From positions 85,125 to 149,124 of the forward strand of contig QANU01010301.1 in assembly GCA_003254905.1 (NCBI GenBank): a DNA stretch of 64,000 bases, in the 5' to 3' direction. The DNA comes from Nissolia schottii (taxonomy: Eukaryota > Streptophyta > Magnoliopsida > Fabales > Fabaceae). Shown here piece by piece: positions 13,001-22,948 of this stretch. Each line of letters starts with the position of its first letter. Position 1 is the first letter of the stretch. The notes under the pieces were generated by a model. That model was not told the origin of the DNA and searched no databases. It saw only the letters and a list, made by a program, of their open reading frames with translations. Position numbers and translations under genes: made by a program.

Positions 13001-14528
13001 GTAACATTTGTTATAAAAATTAATGGCAACATGAGTGACACTAGACATAAAAAAAGTGACAATAGCTACTTCCTTTAAAATATCCAATTCCATAAGAACA
13101 AAATATATGTACACACCAAACCTAGTGAGAAGTAAGAACTACAAAACCTGATTTTGTCTTCTAACAAGGGATGCACAAATCTCCCATCAGCTAATTGAAT
13201 TTGGACTCGAAAAGGAAAAAGGAAATTGATTCTGTTCTGTAAATTTCTGAGGGACATTTGTCAAAAATATTTGAATCTACAAACTATTTTGCAAAAATAA
13301 ATAATCAAAAAAATAAATAAAAATAAATGTGCAAATTACTAACTAATAATAAATAATTACCTGGTTAGCAAAACCAACTCCACAACCAAGTAAGAGCCTG
13401 CCAACGATGAGCATGGCAAGGTTGACGGCGGCGGCGTTGAATATAACTCCGACGATGAAGAAGCAGCCTGCTGCTATCATGGTGAACCTCCTCCCCAGCC
13501 TTCGGGTGGTATACGACGCGAAGAAGGTGGCCGTCAAGCCCGCCAGGTACAGCGACGACGTGAACAGCTGCAGCCATTGGTTGTCGTATTTGCAGTAACT
13601 GCTTTCCAAAGCTTTCTCTTCCACTGTCCTCCTATACACCTCCGGAAAGAACTTCTTCAAGAAATCTGGCATCGACGTCACACCACCTCCATGCACATAT
13701 CATATTAGTACAACTGATTCATTTTCATATCAATTATTCGTGTGATGTCTAATCATATATGTAATCAAATATGATTGGAATTTGAATATAAATGTTACAT
13801 TTTTTTTACTTTTTATTCAATAAATTATGGAACTATTCAAAAATATATATATTTAATTATTTTATTTTAAAAAAATAACAATTGTGTTTTCAATTTCATC
13901 AGAATAGTATAAACTGATTGAAAGGAAGAAGGTGTAATTAAAGTTAAATTAGTTTTTATAATAGACTGCTGTAAAGTTTTTTAATTATTTTATATAATCG
14001 GTGCATAGAAATTAAATTAAAAATAAAAGTAGCTCATGGATATAATGGTAATTTGGTTTTAAAAGTGAATCAAAAGACAAAATGAAACCTATTAGAAATG
14101 GCGGCCCTGTGACAAGAAAATGCTAAATTTTAGGGAGAATTTAATCTAATTATGTTATTTAGATTTATTTTATATTTGTAAGATACTGTATCAATTCATT
14201 TCTCATTTTTATTAAATGAAATTTTAATTGGATCCTCACTTCACTTAAATCTCATTCCAATGACAATGAGATGTAAGTTGATATAGTTTCTTATAAAATA
14301 ATTATAATCTATTCATCAAAAACAAAGTAAAATAATCGAGTAAACTTAAATTGTTAAATGAGAGATGGAATTAGGGGCAAAATTGTCATTACCTGAAACG
14401 CCAATGTCGTACCCAAACGTAAGGCCTCCTGTGGCTGCCATTATGCATGAAATGATGACGATCGGAGTTATATTTGCCTCAAAATCTTCGCCGCTGCCGC
14501 CGCTAGTGGCAAAACCTCCTCCAGCCAT
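10068..14528 (-). CDS. STP: STP-family hexose/H+ symporter, gene 1 (five exons)
   Basis: Exons: 14393-14528 (ATG), 13361-13686, 11775-11899, 10858-11149, 10068-10721 (TAG). The total is 1533 nt, 510 residues, with every junction in phase. It is a 12-helix major facilitator of the sugar porter family. Seen: the TM1 motif [15 protein letters not shown] with F38 and D41; lid-domain C77; R142 in [28 protein letters not shown] (Q296, Q297, N302) in TM7; W410, N433, T437; C449; and [11 protein letters not shown] near the C-terminus. C77, R142, W410, N433, T437 and C449 match the numbering I recall for residues of Arabidopsis STP10 that handle proton, glucose and the lid disulfide. Known role: uptake of apoplastic monosaccharides across the plasma membrane. 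Which STP subtype it is cannot be fixed here. It has an extra 136-bp intron (10722-10857) that its tandem neighbour lacks. The second intron is long (11900-13360). Confidence 0.93.
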
Positions 14529-14630
14529 GGTTGTTTCCGCTGGGTGTTAATTACTTCTTCACTTCAACGCTTTTGTGATGATCAACACTCGCGTCACTAG
14601 CGATGTGAAAGCTAGTGATCAATAGGGACT

Positions 14631-14638
14631 TATTTATA
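14631..14638 (-). promoter_or_regulatory. Candidate TATA box of STP gene 1
   Basis: TATAAATA on the minus strand, about 103 bp upstream of the ATG at 14528. Its position fits a plant core promoter. Confidence 0.45.
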
Positions 14639-14639
14639 A

Positions 14640-15059
14640 GCCTCAGTCAAGTTGGAGTGTGTTTTTGGTAATTATTAAGAAATTATTTTTATATTATAAA
14701 CTACTGATGATCAAATTTATGACTATCATTTACAATACAATCAAGTATAATAAGTAAATGGTTAAAAAAGTTGCTTTTCGAAATAATATAATTTTCTAAT
14801 TAAGAAAGATAATCTTTTCATTAAATGCGTTCCTATATATTTTTCGTTCCAGCCAATGTATAGTCATCAGCAACAGATTTGATTCTTATCTACTTTTCCA
14901 GTCGATGTATAGTCAGAAAATAATTTATCCACAAAACAAAAGTATTATTGCAAGTAATTAATCTATCCAAATGGTTATTACCGGACAAAAAAAATATATC
15001 AAAATGTAGTCGCGAGATATGATGATATATTATGCAACCAAAAAAATATATGATGATAT
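14640..15059. repeat. Duplicated block, copy A (left part), 5' flank of STP gene 1
   Basis: From about 14731 the sequence matches the stretch starting at 18337 with small indels. Shared landmarks include AAGATAATCTTTTCATTA, CCAATGTATAGTCATC and GCAAGTAATTAATCTATCCA. The block resumes at 16243 after the inserted hAT element. It has no coding content. Confidence 0.75.
15052..15059 (+). repeat. Target-site duplication (left) of hAT element
   Basis: GATGATAT, repeated exactly at 16243-16250 on the other side of the element. Eight bp is the standard hAT target duplication. Confidence 0.85.
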
Positions 15060-15410
15060 TAGAGACGGTAATATGAACCATACTCGCAGGGCACCCACCC
15101 TACCCAACCTGCTTGGGGTAGGTAGATGCGGGGTGGGTTTTGTCTACTGGACGGGATAGGGTATAGGATAAACCCCTCAGGCACCTTATATGTTACATAT
15201 TATAAATATAATAAAAAAATTATATAAAACTCTAATAAAAACGTAACACAAACTTAATTTTATGTTGTTGTGGCACTGTTCAATACAAACATAACAACAA
15301 ACTTAATTCCCCTCTCTCTCTAACGTGCCACTGTTTCTCGTCTCTCTATCTTGGGGCTCCGTTCCGTCGTGCCGCCAGCCACCAACCGCTGACGGGAAGG
15401 TCACAAGCTC

Positions 15411-15452
<42 letters not shown>
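15411..15452 (+). repeat. (TC)n microsatellite inside the hAT element
   Basis: About 20 TC units in a row, directly upstream of the transposase remnant. It may have grown at the junction where the rest of the transposase was lost. Confidence 0.9.
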
Positions 15453-15457
<5 letters not shown>

Positions 15458-15464
15458 TCTTCAA

Positions 15465-15804
15465 AAAATTGCTAGAGATGTATTTGTTATAACTATGACC
15501 ATTGTTGCTTCTAAAACTGCATTTAGTGCGAGTGATCACTTGATTGGTCCTCATCGTGCTAATCTACATGAAAACACAATAGAAGCTTTGATGTGCTGTC
15601 AAAAGTGGTTGTGGTCAAGTGTTATGGACAAAGGTAAATTTTTTCATATGTTTTATCTATTTTTTTTTAATTTTAGTTTTCTGATAAAAATAATTGATTT
15701 ATTAATGAATTTATCATGTTTAATTTGTAGGGGAAATTCTTATTACTATGGATGATTATCAATTGGTTAATAATGTGGAAGACGGTGTGGATAATGAAGA
15801 ATGA
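15465..15804 (+). pseudogene. hAT transposase C-terminal (hATC dimerisation) remnant
   Basis: Two segments, 15465-15633 and 15731-15804, join across a plausible GT-AG intron and end in TGA. The translation begins KIARDVFVITMTIVASKTAF and continues through EALMCCQKWLW. It follows the pattern of the C-terminal dimerisation region of plant hAT (RICESLEEPER-like) transposases, where ARD, VASE-AFS and EAL-C-QDWL are typical. The DNA-binding and catalytic parts are absent. It supports the hAT assignment and has the same orientation as the GC-rich right terminus. No function is expected. Confidence 0.8.
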
Positions 15805-16242
15805 TAGCTTCAAGAGTTGGGAAGCTGCACAAAAGGCAAGAAGTGATTTTTTTTTGTTACTTAAAATTTATTTGAAACTTATATATATCTTAGATATTTC
15901 TGTGTGACTTGTTGAAAAGTTGGTAGTCATTTGTCTGTTATTTTCTTGTTATTTAACTTTTAATGTTATTGGATCCTTTTATATTTAATCAATGTTGAAT
16001 GTTAACATTTGTTATATTTTATTATATGATTATGTTAACTTATATGTGAATTAAATTTTATAGTATTTCAGCAAGTGTTTTAACAAATGGGATGGGGTGG
16101 GTACCCACCGGGCGGGTGCGGGTTATAATGTTTAAAACCCGGGAATAGGGGCTGAGCGAGTAGAAGTTACTGTTAATAGGGCGCGGGACAAGGGCGGGTT
16201 GAGGTAAAACCCATCTTGCCCCCCCCCCCATTACCATCCCTA

Positions 16243-16250
16243 GATGATAT
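16243..16250 (+). repeat. Target-site duplication (right) of hAT element
   Basis: GATGATAT, identical to 15052-15059. Confidence 0.85.
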
Positions 16251-17290
16251 ATTAAGTGACACTTCTTTGATGGTTTAAACTGTCCATTTTTATATTATAT
16301 ATAAATTTTGAAACATTATAAAATATTTTATAACATTAATTAATTGGATTACTCATAACCCGAACCACATGACATTTAAGTGTTCGCAGGTCATACATTA
16401 AATGTAATCTAGAACCATACAAAAATATCTCGTATTTATCTGAGTTTATTATTATGTTTCAAATTATATGTCCATTTCAAATATCAATAACTTATTAATA
16501 TATATATATATATATATATTTATTTTTAATTTTTTTCTTGCATTAAGTATGTTCATTAATGCAATTAATAGAACAATAACTTTACTTTAATCACAATAAG
16601 CTTATGAGTAATAATACATCATCCTAGAAATTACGACTAATGTTTGGGTCTCTAAATTTACCCTTCTAAATTTTTTCCTATAATTAAATGAGGTAAAAAA
16701 AATATATGTATTCAATGTCTTAAAATTTTAGAAAACATCATTTTTTATTTCATTTAATAGTTAAAAAAAATTAGGATGAGCTTGAAAGCTCAAACATTAC
16801 TCAAAACTTCTCCTAACTATCATCTTTAATGATGGTTGTTTTAGAAAAATCAATTTATTCATGTTAATAGTCATTGTAGCATTCCAATACAGAATTAAAT
16901 ATTCTATATCAGTTTTACTCCTTAGCGTAGAGAAGAGACAATGGAGTAGAAATTGTGTCAATAAAGACTAATTTAGTAATTTAAACTCTTATTTTTGTAA
17001 AATTGATATAACTTAATTATTTTTTGAGTTTTTCTAACAAATACTTTTAGGGCATTTGTTAAGAAAGTAAAAAAAGGAAGTATTGTATAAAAAATTAAAA
17101 TTAACAAGTTTTTTAATGCATTAAAAACATGTAAAAATTTAAAATATTTAACTTTTATTACTTTAACAAGCGTTTATAGGGCACTTGTTAACTATCCCTT
17201 TAAAATTTTTGGTTCGTGTATCATTATTGAATGGAGGAAATATTTAAAAGGATTTGTTAGTTAGGATAATAAATCATTTCTCTAAACTCA
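16251..17290. repeat. Duplicated block, copy A (right part)
   Basis: Continues the match to the copy B region (about 18605-19630): GTGACAC, TTGATGGT, TATATAAATTTTGA, then TTCTTGCA and CAATAAGCTTATGAGTAAT. It is AT-rich and contains a (TA)n run near 16499-16519. No gene was seen. Confidence 0.6.
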
Positions 17291-17462
17291 CTCCATCTCT
17301 TTTTTTTTTTTTTAAGTTGCCTGCCCGGTATACAAGGCTTTGCCTTGATCCCAGCGGGGATAACTGCGTTCACAAGGTCTCGAACTCGGGACCTTGCTTA
17401 AGCAATACCAAGCCGCTTACCACTTAGACCAATCCTCGTTGGTTTCTCCATCTCTTTTTTTT
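17291..17462 (-). mobile_element. tRNA-derived SINE with target duplications
   Basis: On the minus strand the body runs from about 17445 to 17309. It opens CCAACGAGGATTGGTCTAAG, with an A-box-like TGGTCTAAGTGGTAAG and a B-box-like GAGTTCGAGACC, and ends in an A-rich tail (the T run at 17301-17313). Both flanks carry CTCCATCTCTTTTTTT (from 17291 and from 17446), a target duplication of about 15 bp. These are the hallmarks of a plant Pol III SINE. It is not a working tRNA gene. Confidence 0.88.
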
Positions 17463-17774
17463 GAGTCAATATATAGTTGTGGGTAATTTTGTAATTTTAC
17501 TTAATTGACAATAAATAAAGAGCAAGAATATATATTATAAAAAAGTCAAAGAAATCATTAATGCGAGTAAAATAAAATTTCATTATTGCTCACTTCTAAA
17601 GCCCATTCTCTGCATAAATTGAATAAATGAGCACTGTTATCTTGCCAGATTTTTATTTTTCATGTTGTGGTTGCCCGGAACACTTGAAAAACTGCAACCG
17701 TAGATTGATGGAAGATACGTTTAAATAGAAAGTCAATGGTTATGCACGGATGCATGTCAATTGGGGAGAGCGAA

Positions 17775-17823
<49 letters not shown>

Positions 17824-18022
17824 GAAAAAAATGCAACGAAGCATTTTTCATAATTGTATATGTAATTTTATCTTATAAAAAATAATTATTAAATTACTTT
17901 ATTTTAATAATTAGTTTTGATAAGATAATTTTATGTATAAATGTATTAACTAAAAATAATTTTGAGATAATGTCTTCTTAATTTTTTTTAAATTTTTTAA
18001 GAAATTACTTTGCTAAAGGCAT
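17463..18022. other. Intergenic AT-rich stretch
   Basis: Holds the (AAT)n microsatellite listed separately. Otherwise no recognisable feature. Confidence 0.5.
17774..17822 (+). repeat. (AAT)n microsatellite
   Basis: About 16 near-perfect AAT units. It produces a poly-Leu translation on the minus strand that is not a gene. Confidence 0.9.
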
Positions 18023-18335
18023 TACTCCATTCGTTCCATTTTAACTGTCTAAAATTAAATATTACAGACACTAAGATAAAAAAAAAACCTTAATAAATGC
18101 ATAAAAATAGTATAAATTGATAAAATTATTCCTATAAAAAATAAATTTTTATTTCTAATATAATATTTTTTTCATTCATTGTAATAATAAATGTTACACT
18201 TTAACTAGGGGTATGAATGAAAAAGAAAAAATAATAACACCTAAATATTATAAATGGACAAATATTATACTTAAATATTATAAATGAGTAAATATTTTGA
18301 AACCCTAAAGAATAGGAAATGAATGACGTTACAGT
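18023..18335 (+). mobile_element. MITE-like repeat, truncated relative of the element at 19191
   Basis: Starts ACTCCATTCGTTCC and shares interior blocks with 19191-19462, such as AAAAATAAATTTTTATTT, AATAAATGT and AAATATTATAAAT. Its right terminal repeat is not visible, so the right boundary is approximate. Confidence 0.6.
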
Positions 18336-18336
18336 T

Positions 18337-19630
18337 ACAATACAATGTAATCAAGTATATAATAAGTAAAATGCTAAAAGTTGCTTTTTAAATTAAGATA
18401 ATTTGCTAATACTAGAAAGATAATCTTTTCATTATATGCATTCCTATGTATTATTCGTCCCATCCAATGTTTAGTCTTCTCGCTACAGCTTTGATTCTTA
18501 TCTATTTTTCCAGCCAATGTATAGTCATCCCAGAAAATATTTTATCCAGAAAACTAAATTATTATTGCAAGTAATTAATCTATCCAAATAGTCACGAGAT
18601 ATGATGATATATTGAGTGACACCTCATTGATGGTATCAACTGGCAATTTTTATAGTTATATATAAATTTTGATACATTACCGTATTAATATAAAACATTT
18701 TATATTGTTAATCAATTATACTTATATGAATAGCAATACTTGGTTTTCATGTGGCCAGGCTTCAATGGAGAAACAATATATAAATAGGTGATTATAAAAT
18801 TTGTACTTACCGTTCATTAAAATTTTGGTGACTTTGATCCTATTAAAAAAATGACAAAATTTGATCAATTTAATTTTAAAAAAATATTTAGCTCGCGAAA
18901 CATGTAAAAAATCACTTGAATTTTTTTTACCAACACTCATTTATCATGTGTGTATTTTTTTCTTGCACTAATTATGTTTATTATTGCAATTAATGGAAAA
19001 GCAACTTTACTTTATATTCTGTTCCTTACATAGCAATTGTTCACTTATTATTTTAGGTTCATCTTTGAACAGTGTATTTGAATACAATTATACTCCGATA
19101 CATTGAGATTAAAGATAAACCTAAAATTGAAAAATGGATAATTATTATAAGAGGGAGAAAGTATACAATAAGCTTATGAGTAATGATATACTCCCTCCGT
19201 TTCGCACTTATAGATTAAATAAAAATATTTTGGTAAATGTATAAATAATATAAATTCATAAAATTATCTCTATATAAAAAATAAATTTTTATTTTTAATA
19301 CAATTATGACTCTTTTTTACATCCATTATATACTAATAAATGTCTCACTACAATTAGGGGTATAAAAAAAATTAATAATTACACATAAATATTATAAATT
19401 GATAAATATTTTAAAATCTTAAAAAGTAGAAAATAAATAGTTAAAACGGAACAGAGAGAGTATCATCCTAAAAACCCTTCTAAGTATTGTCTATAATGAT
19501 GATTGTTTTAGGAAAATCATAGCCGTTTTAGCATTATAATATAGAATTAATTGCTTTATATAAGTTTTTATCTTTAGTGGAGACCGGAGCTAAACAAGAG
19601 TAGTAAGTGGAGTGAGAAAAATGAAAAAAA
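18337..19630 (+). repeat. Duplicated block, copy B (hAT element absent)
   Basis: Counterpart of 14731-15059 plus 16243-17000. At 18600-18630 it reads GATGATATATTGAGTGACAC continuously, where copy A has the hAT insertion. It carries its own insertion, a Stowaway-like MITE, at 19191. Confidence 0.72.
19191..19462 (+). mobile_element. Stowaway-like MITE
   Basis: The left end reads ACTCCCTCCGTTTCGCACTT and the right end AAAACGGAACAGAGAGAGT, an imperfect inverted pair next to TA dinucleotides. CTCCCTCCGTT with a TA target is the signature of Tc1/mariner (Stowaway) MITEs. The copy A block lacks this insert at the matching place. Confidence 0.72.
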
Positions 19631-19821
19631 TGGATTTTGTTAACTAATGTTCTTAGGATACTTATTAAAAAAGTAAAATTAATAAATTTGTATTGAAAAA
19701 AGTGGAATGTGCATACTTTTAATGATAATAGATATATCATTTGTTCTAAACTTTTTACTTTAACTTTCTTAACCAATGTCCTTACTTAATCAATGGCCTA
19801 ACATTGGTTAGCAAAATCCAC
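19624..19821 (+). mobile_element. 198-bp MITE with 10-bp flanking repeats
   Basis: Flanked by GAGAAAAATG at 19614-19623 and again at 19822-19831. Near the ends it has TGGATTTTGTTAACTAATGT on the left and the inverted counterpart ACATTGGTTAGCAAAATCCA on the right. A target duplication of 9-10 bp suggests a Mutator-like origin. The superfamily is inferred. Confidence 0.65.
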
Positions 19822-19831
19822 GAGAAAAATG

Positions 19832-21222
19832 ATAATAGTTTAATAATATGATGAGTTATGATGAGATATGCTAATGAGCTATGATGAGATATGCTAATGA
19901 GAAATGATGAGATATGAGTCCCCGCTTGGTTACGTCAAAAGGGTACGGACCCCCACCTCCCGTCTTGTAGGAAGGGTAGCCCACTTGATTGGCGATGATG
20001 GTCACAGACCCCATTGGTGGATCGTAACCACTCTGGTGTGAGCGCAGCCTGGTCATCGTCAAGCTGGGAACAGAAGTGGTTGTAGTCGTAGGCCACGGCT
20101 ACATGGGCGGCGGACTACGTAAAGCAAGAAGGACGCTAGCCCGGATGAGCCGGTATGCGTAAAAGATCCCCATGTTCCCCAAGCATGAGTATATGATGAA
20201 TGAGTTACATGAGTATATGATGAATGAGTTTATGATGCATAAGTATATAAGAATGTATGTAAGTCTATGTAGTCGTCAAAAGAACGCTCGAGACGACCTA
20301 TGTATGTACGCAAAGTAAAGATAATAAGCACGAGAACTTAGCTAAGAAAGACTAGTTTCCTAGTCACATAGAAAGACATGTTAGTATGCATGTTCGCGTA
20401 GAAACACTTGAGNTCAATGAAGATATGAAGTGAAGACTCTATCCTTGAAGAATGAAGCAAAGGAGCAAAAGAGGAGAACAACCATATAATTGCTCAGCGG
20501 TAAGCAAGGAACCGCTCAGCGATAAACAAGACAGCGCTCAGCGCATAAGAAGAAACTGCTCAGTGATAATGAAGACATCGCTCAGCGGTGGTGCCCTAGC
20601 TGCTGAGCGAAAGTACCCCACTTGCACCGGCGCATTTAATGCGCTAGCCTGGCGCCAGCTCAGATTTCAGCGCCGCCCCTGCAAAAACTGACCGGAGCAT
20701 TTAATGAAGCCGCGTAAGCCGCCGGACTTGACCAGGCCGCTTAGCGATACAGCCTGGCCGCTCAGCGAAGACCCCAAAACCGCTCAGTGGTGGTACTAAA
20801 CCGCTGAGCGGTGAGATCGAACCTTGGCCTATAAATAGGAGGCCAAGGTATCATCTTCCATCCATCATTCCTTCTATCCCCTTCCACCATCTACCCAAGT
20901 TCTCCTAGCCCGAGAACTCTTCCTTTTCCTTCCATTTTCTATACTTTTTACATTTCTATTTCGAGCACTTTAGGTTTATGTTAATAAGTGCCTTGTTAGA
21001 AGTCTTTTGCTTTGAAGAATTGTAGCGAAGCTCTGCCGAATTGAATCCAGGTTCTATTGTTCCAATCTTCCATTGTCATTTACTCTTTCCTTCTCTTTAT
21101 TTATTGTGAGTTTTAATCCTCCACCCATGGAAGAGTAATTTCTTAATATCTTGCATGCGNGAGCAACAACCTAGTGAGCATTGCGTACTACTCGAGGGTA
21201 TGCAGTTAGCTAGGGTGTTACA
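19832..21222 (+). mobile_element. LTR (Ty3/gypsy-like), apparently 5'-incomplete
   Basis: A GC-richer block unlike its flanks. It has a promoter-like CCTATAAATAGG at 20829-20840 and ends GGGTGTTACA at 21222, the usual 3' end of LTRs that begin TGTAACACC. No such start is found upstream, so the left end is lost or diverged and the 5' boundary is approximate. Tandem motifs occur near 19850-19917 and 20183-20235. No primer-binding site follows, and the downstream neighbour is copia coding sequence. Ambiguous bases lie at 20413 and 21160. Confidence 0.6.
20490..20815 (+). repeat. Cluster of CGCTCAGCG/CGCTGAGCG motifs within the LTR
   Basis: The core GCTCAGCG, or its complement CGCTGAGC, recurs roughly every 25-45 bp, about ten times with small variations. 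It lies in the U3-like part, upstream of the TATA-like motif. Confidence 0.7.
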
Positions 21223-22434
21223 TAAACAATGCGTTCCTTCATGGTCACATCTCAAAGGACATTTACATGGCTCAACCTCCTAGCTTTGTTAACTCTTACT
21301 TTCCAAATTATGTTTGTAAGCTACACAAATCATTGTATGGCCTTAAACAAGCACCTCGTGCTTGGTTCCATGCTCTTAAGGATTTTTTTACTTGACTATG
21401 GCTTTGTCAACTTTCGGTCAGATGCTTCCTTGTTCGTGTTCAATAAAGACAATGTCATAACCAACTTCCTTATTTATGTGGATGATCTTCTGTTAACGAG
21501 TAATAATGTCAAATTTCTCCAAGCTTTCAAGACATCTCTTGCACTGAAGTTTTCTCTGAAGGACCTTGACACCCATAATCATTTTCTTGGCATGGAAATC
21601 CTCCCAACACGTCAAGGTCCTTTTCTCTCCCAACATCACTATATTCGCAATTTGCTCATCTAAACTCACATGCAAGACGCTAAGCCAGTCTCTACTCCAT
21701 TTTCAAGCACATGTGATTTAACTCCCACTGTGGATGCTCCTTCATGTGATGCCCGAGAGACTGTCGCATTATTGGCACACTCCAATATCTGTCTTTGACT
21801 CATCCTAATGTTTCTTATCCAGTGAATAAGTTGTCTCAAAATATGCAAGTTCCAACTGATACACACATGCAAGTTGTTAAACGACTTCTTCGTTATCTCG
21901 AAGGGACGATACAACATGGAATTCATCTTACTCGAGCCACTAATCTTTCCCTTACTGCATTACGTGACGCAAATTGGGCTGGTGACACTAGAGACCGAAA
22001 ATCTACGATTGCCTTCATTATCTACATGGGCCCAAATGCCATATCTTGGTCCTCCGAGAAACAATCTACCATGGCAAAATCATCAACCGAGACCGAATAC
22101 CGAACCATAGCCTCCACTACTACTGAGCTTTTGTGGTTATGAGAATTATTTAAGGAACTTGGCCTCCCGGTCGTGAAGTCTCCTCAACTATTTTCTGATA
22201 ACATTAGTGCAACATATCTATGTGCAAATCCAGTATTTCACACTCGTATGAAGCACCTAGCGATAGAATATCACTTTGTCCGTGATCTTGTTGCTAACAA
22301 GGAGCTTATAGTGCCTCATGTGCCTACAAGTCATCACTTGGCTGATCTTCTTACTAAGCTAGTGTCTTCCTCTCGTCATGCCCTTTTGATGGACAAGATT
22401 GGTGTTTGTCTTCCTCCCACCATCTTACGGGGCG
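21223..22434 (+). pseudogene. Ty1/copia polyprotein remnant (reverse transcriptase end plus RNase H)
   Basis: The reading begins in the RT finger/palm region ([18 protein letters not shown] and [12 protein letters not shown]), has the YVDDLL catalytic box near 21476, and passes FLGMEI into the RNase H domain (DANWAGD, SSTETEY, DNISATYL, IEYHFVRD). It is broken by a frameshift near 21385, a stop at 21661, a shift near 21760 and a stop at 22141, so it is dead. Gag, protease, integrase and the first half of RT are absent. The truncation falls exactly at the end of the preceding LTR. Confidence 0.9.
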
Positions 22435-22667
22435 TGTTGGAGGCATAGATGATAAAAGCTAGAGTTTGAATTTTGAATAGGTTTTGTTTGTTGCTAAGAG
22501 TTTAAATTTGAATTGAGATATAGCTTGTTGCAATAGATAAATTAGGATTGAGACTGTACAGCCTTGTAATCCTATATATGTGTGTGTATGTATGCTCACT
22601 TTAAATTGTTTATAATAAATAACTTCATTTTTAACTTCCTCTTTCTCTATAACTATTTTATCAAAGA
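22435..22667 (+). mobile_element. Probable 3' LTR of the copia remnant
   Basis: TGTTGGAGGC follows a purine-rich tract (ACGGGGCG) just after the polyprotein end, as expected for a copia 3' LTR start. The right end is approximate, set at a TTTTATCA. No paired LTR is available for comparison. Confidence 0.5.
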
Positions 22668-22948
22668 AAATGAGGATTACTATTCTGCAAGATAGTTTTT
22701 TTTGTATAGTGGTTGCACGCAAGAAAAAATAAAATATGCACACAAGAATAAAGAATAAAAGAATGACTAAACATTATTGCACGTGTATATCTCATACATT
22801 AAAAACTAAGCACATTGTCAATTTAATCTTCGAAAAGTTAAATGACTCAAACTTTATCATTGGGCATGAGATATCGTGTGTGCGTGTGTTCCTTCAAATT
22901 ACAAAAGTAATTAGAATGGAACAATTAATTATTATGTGAAATTGAATC

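Larger units (their letters stand above)
15060..16242 (+). mobile_element. Non-autonomous hAT transposon (1183 bp)
   Basis: The left end reads TAGAGACGGTAAT and the right end, reverse-complemented, reads TAGGGATGGTAAT, giving imperfect terminal inverted repeats. The element is bracketed by perfect 8-bp GATGATAT copies. Both sub-terminal regions are rich in GGGTGGG/CCCACCC blocks that contrast with the AT-rich surroundings. Inside are a (TC)n run and a remnant of a hAT transposase 3' end, annotated separately. Most of the transposase is missing, so movement would need a partner enzyme. Confidence 0.9.

Noticed and set aside
17300-17445. Possible tRNA gene (A- and B-box words on the minus strand)
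   Set aside because: A-rich tail, flanking target duplications and a non-tRNA 3' half show a SINE.
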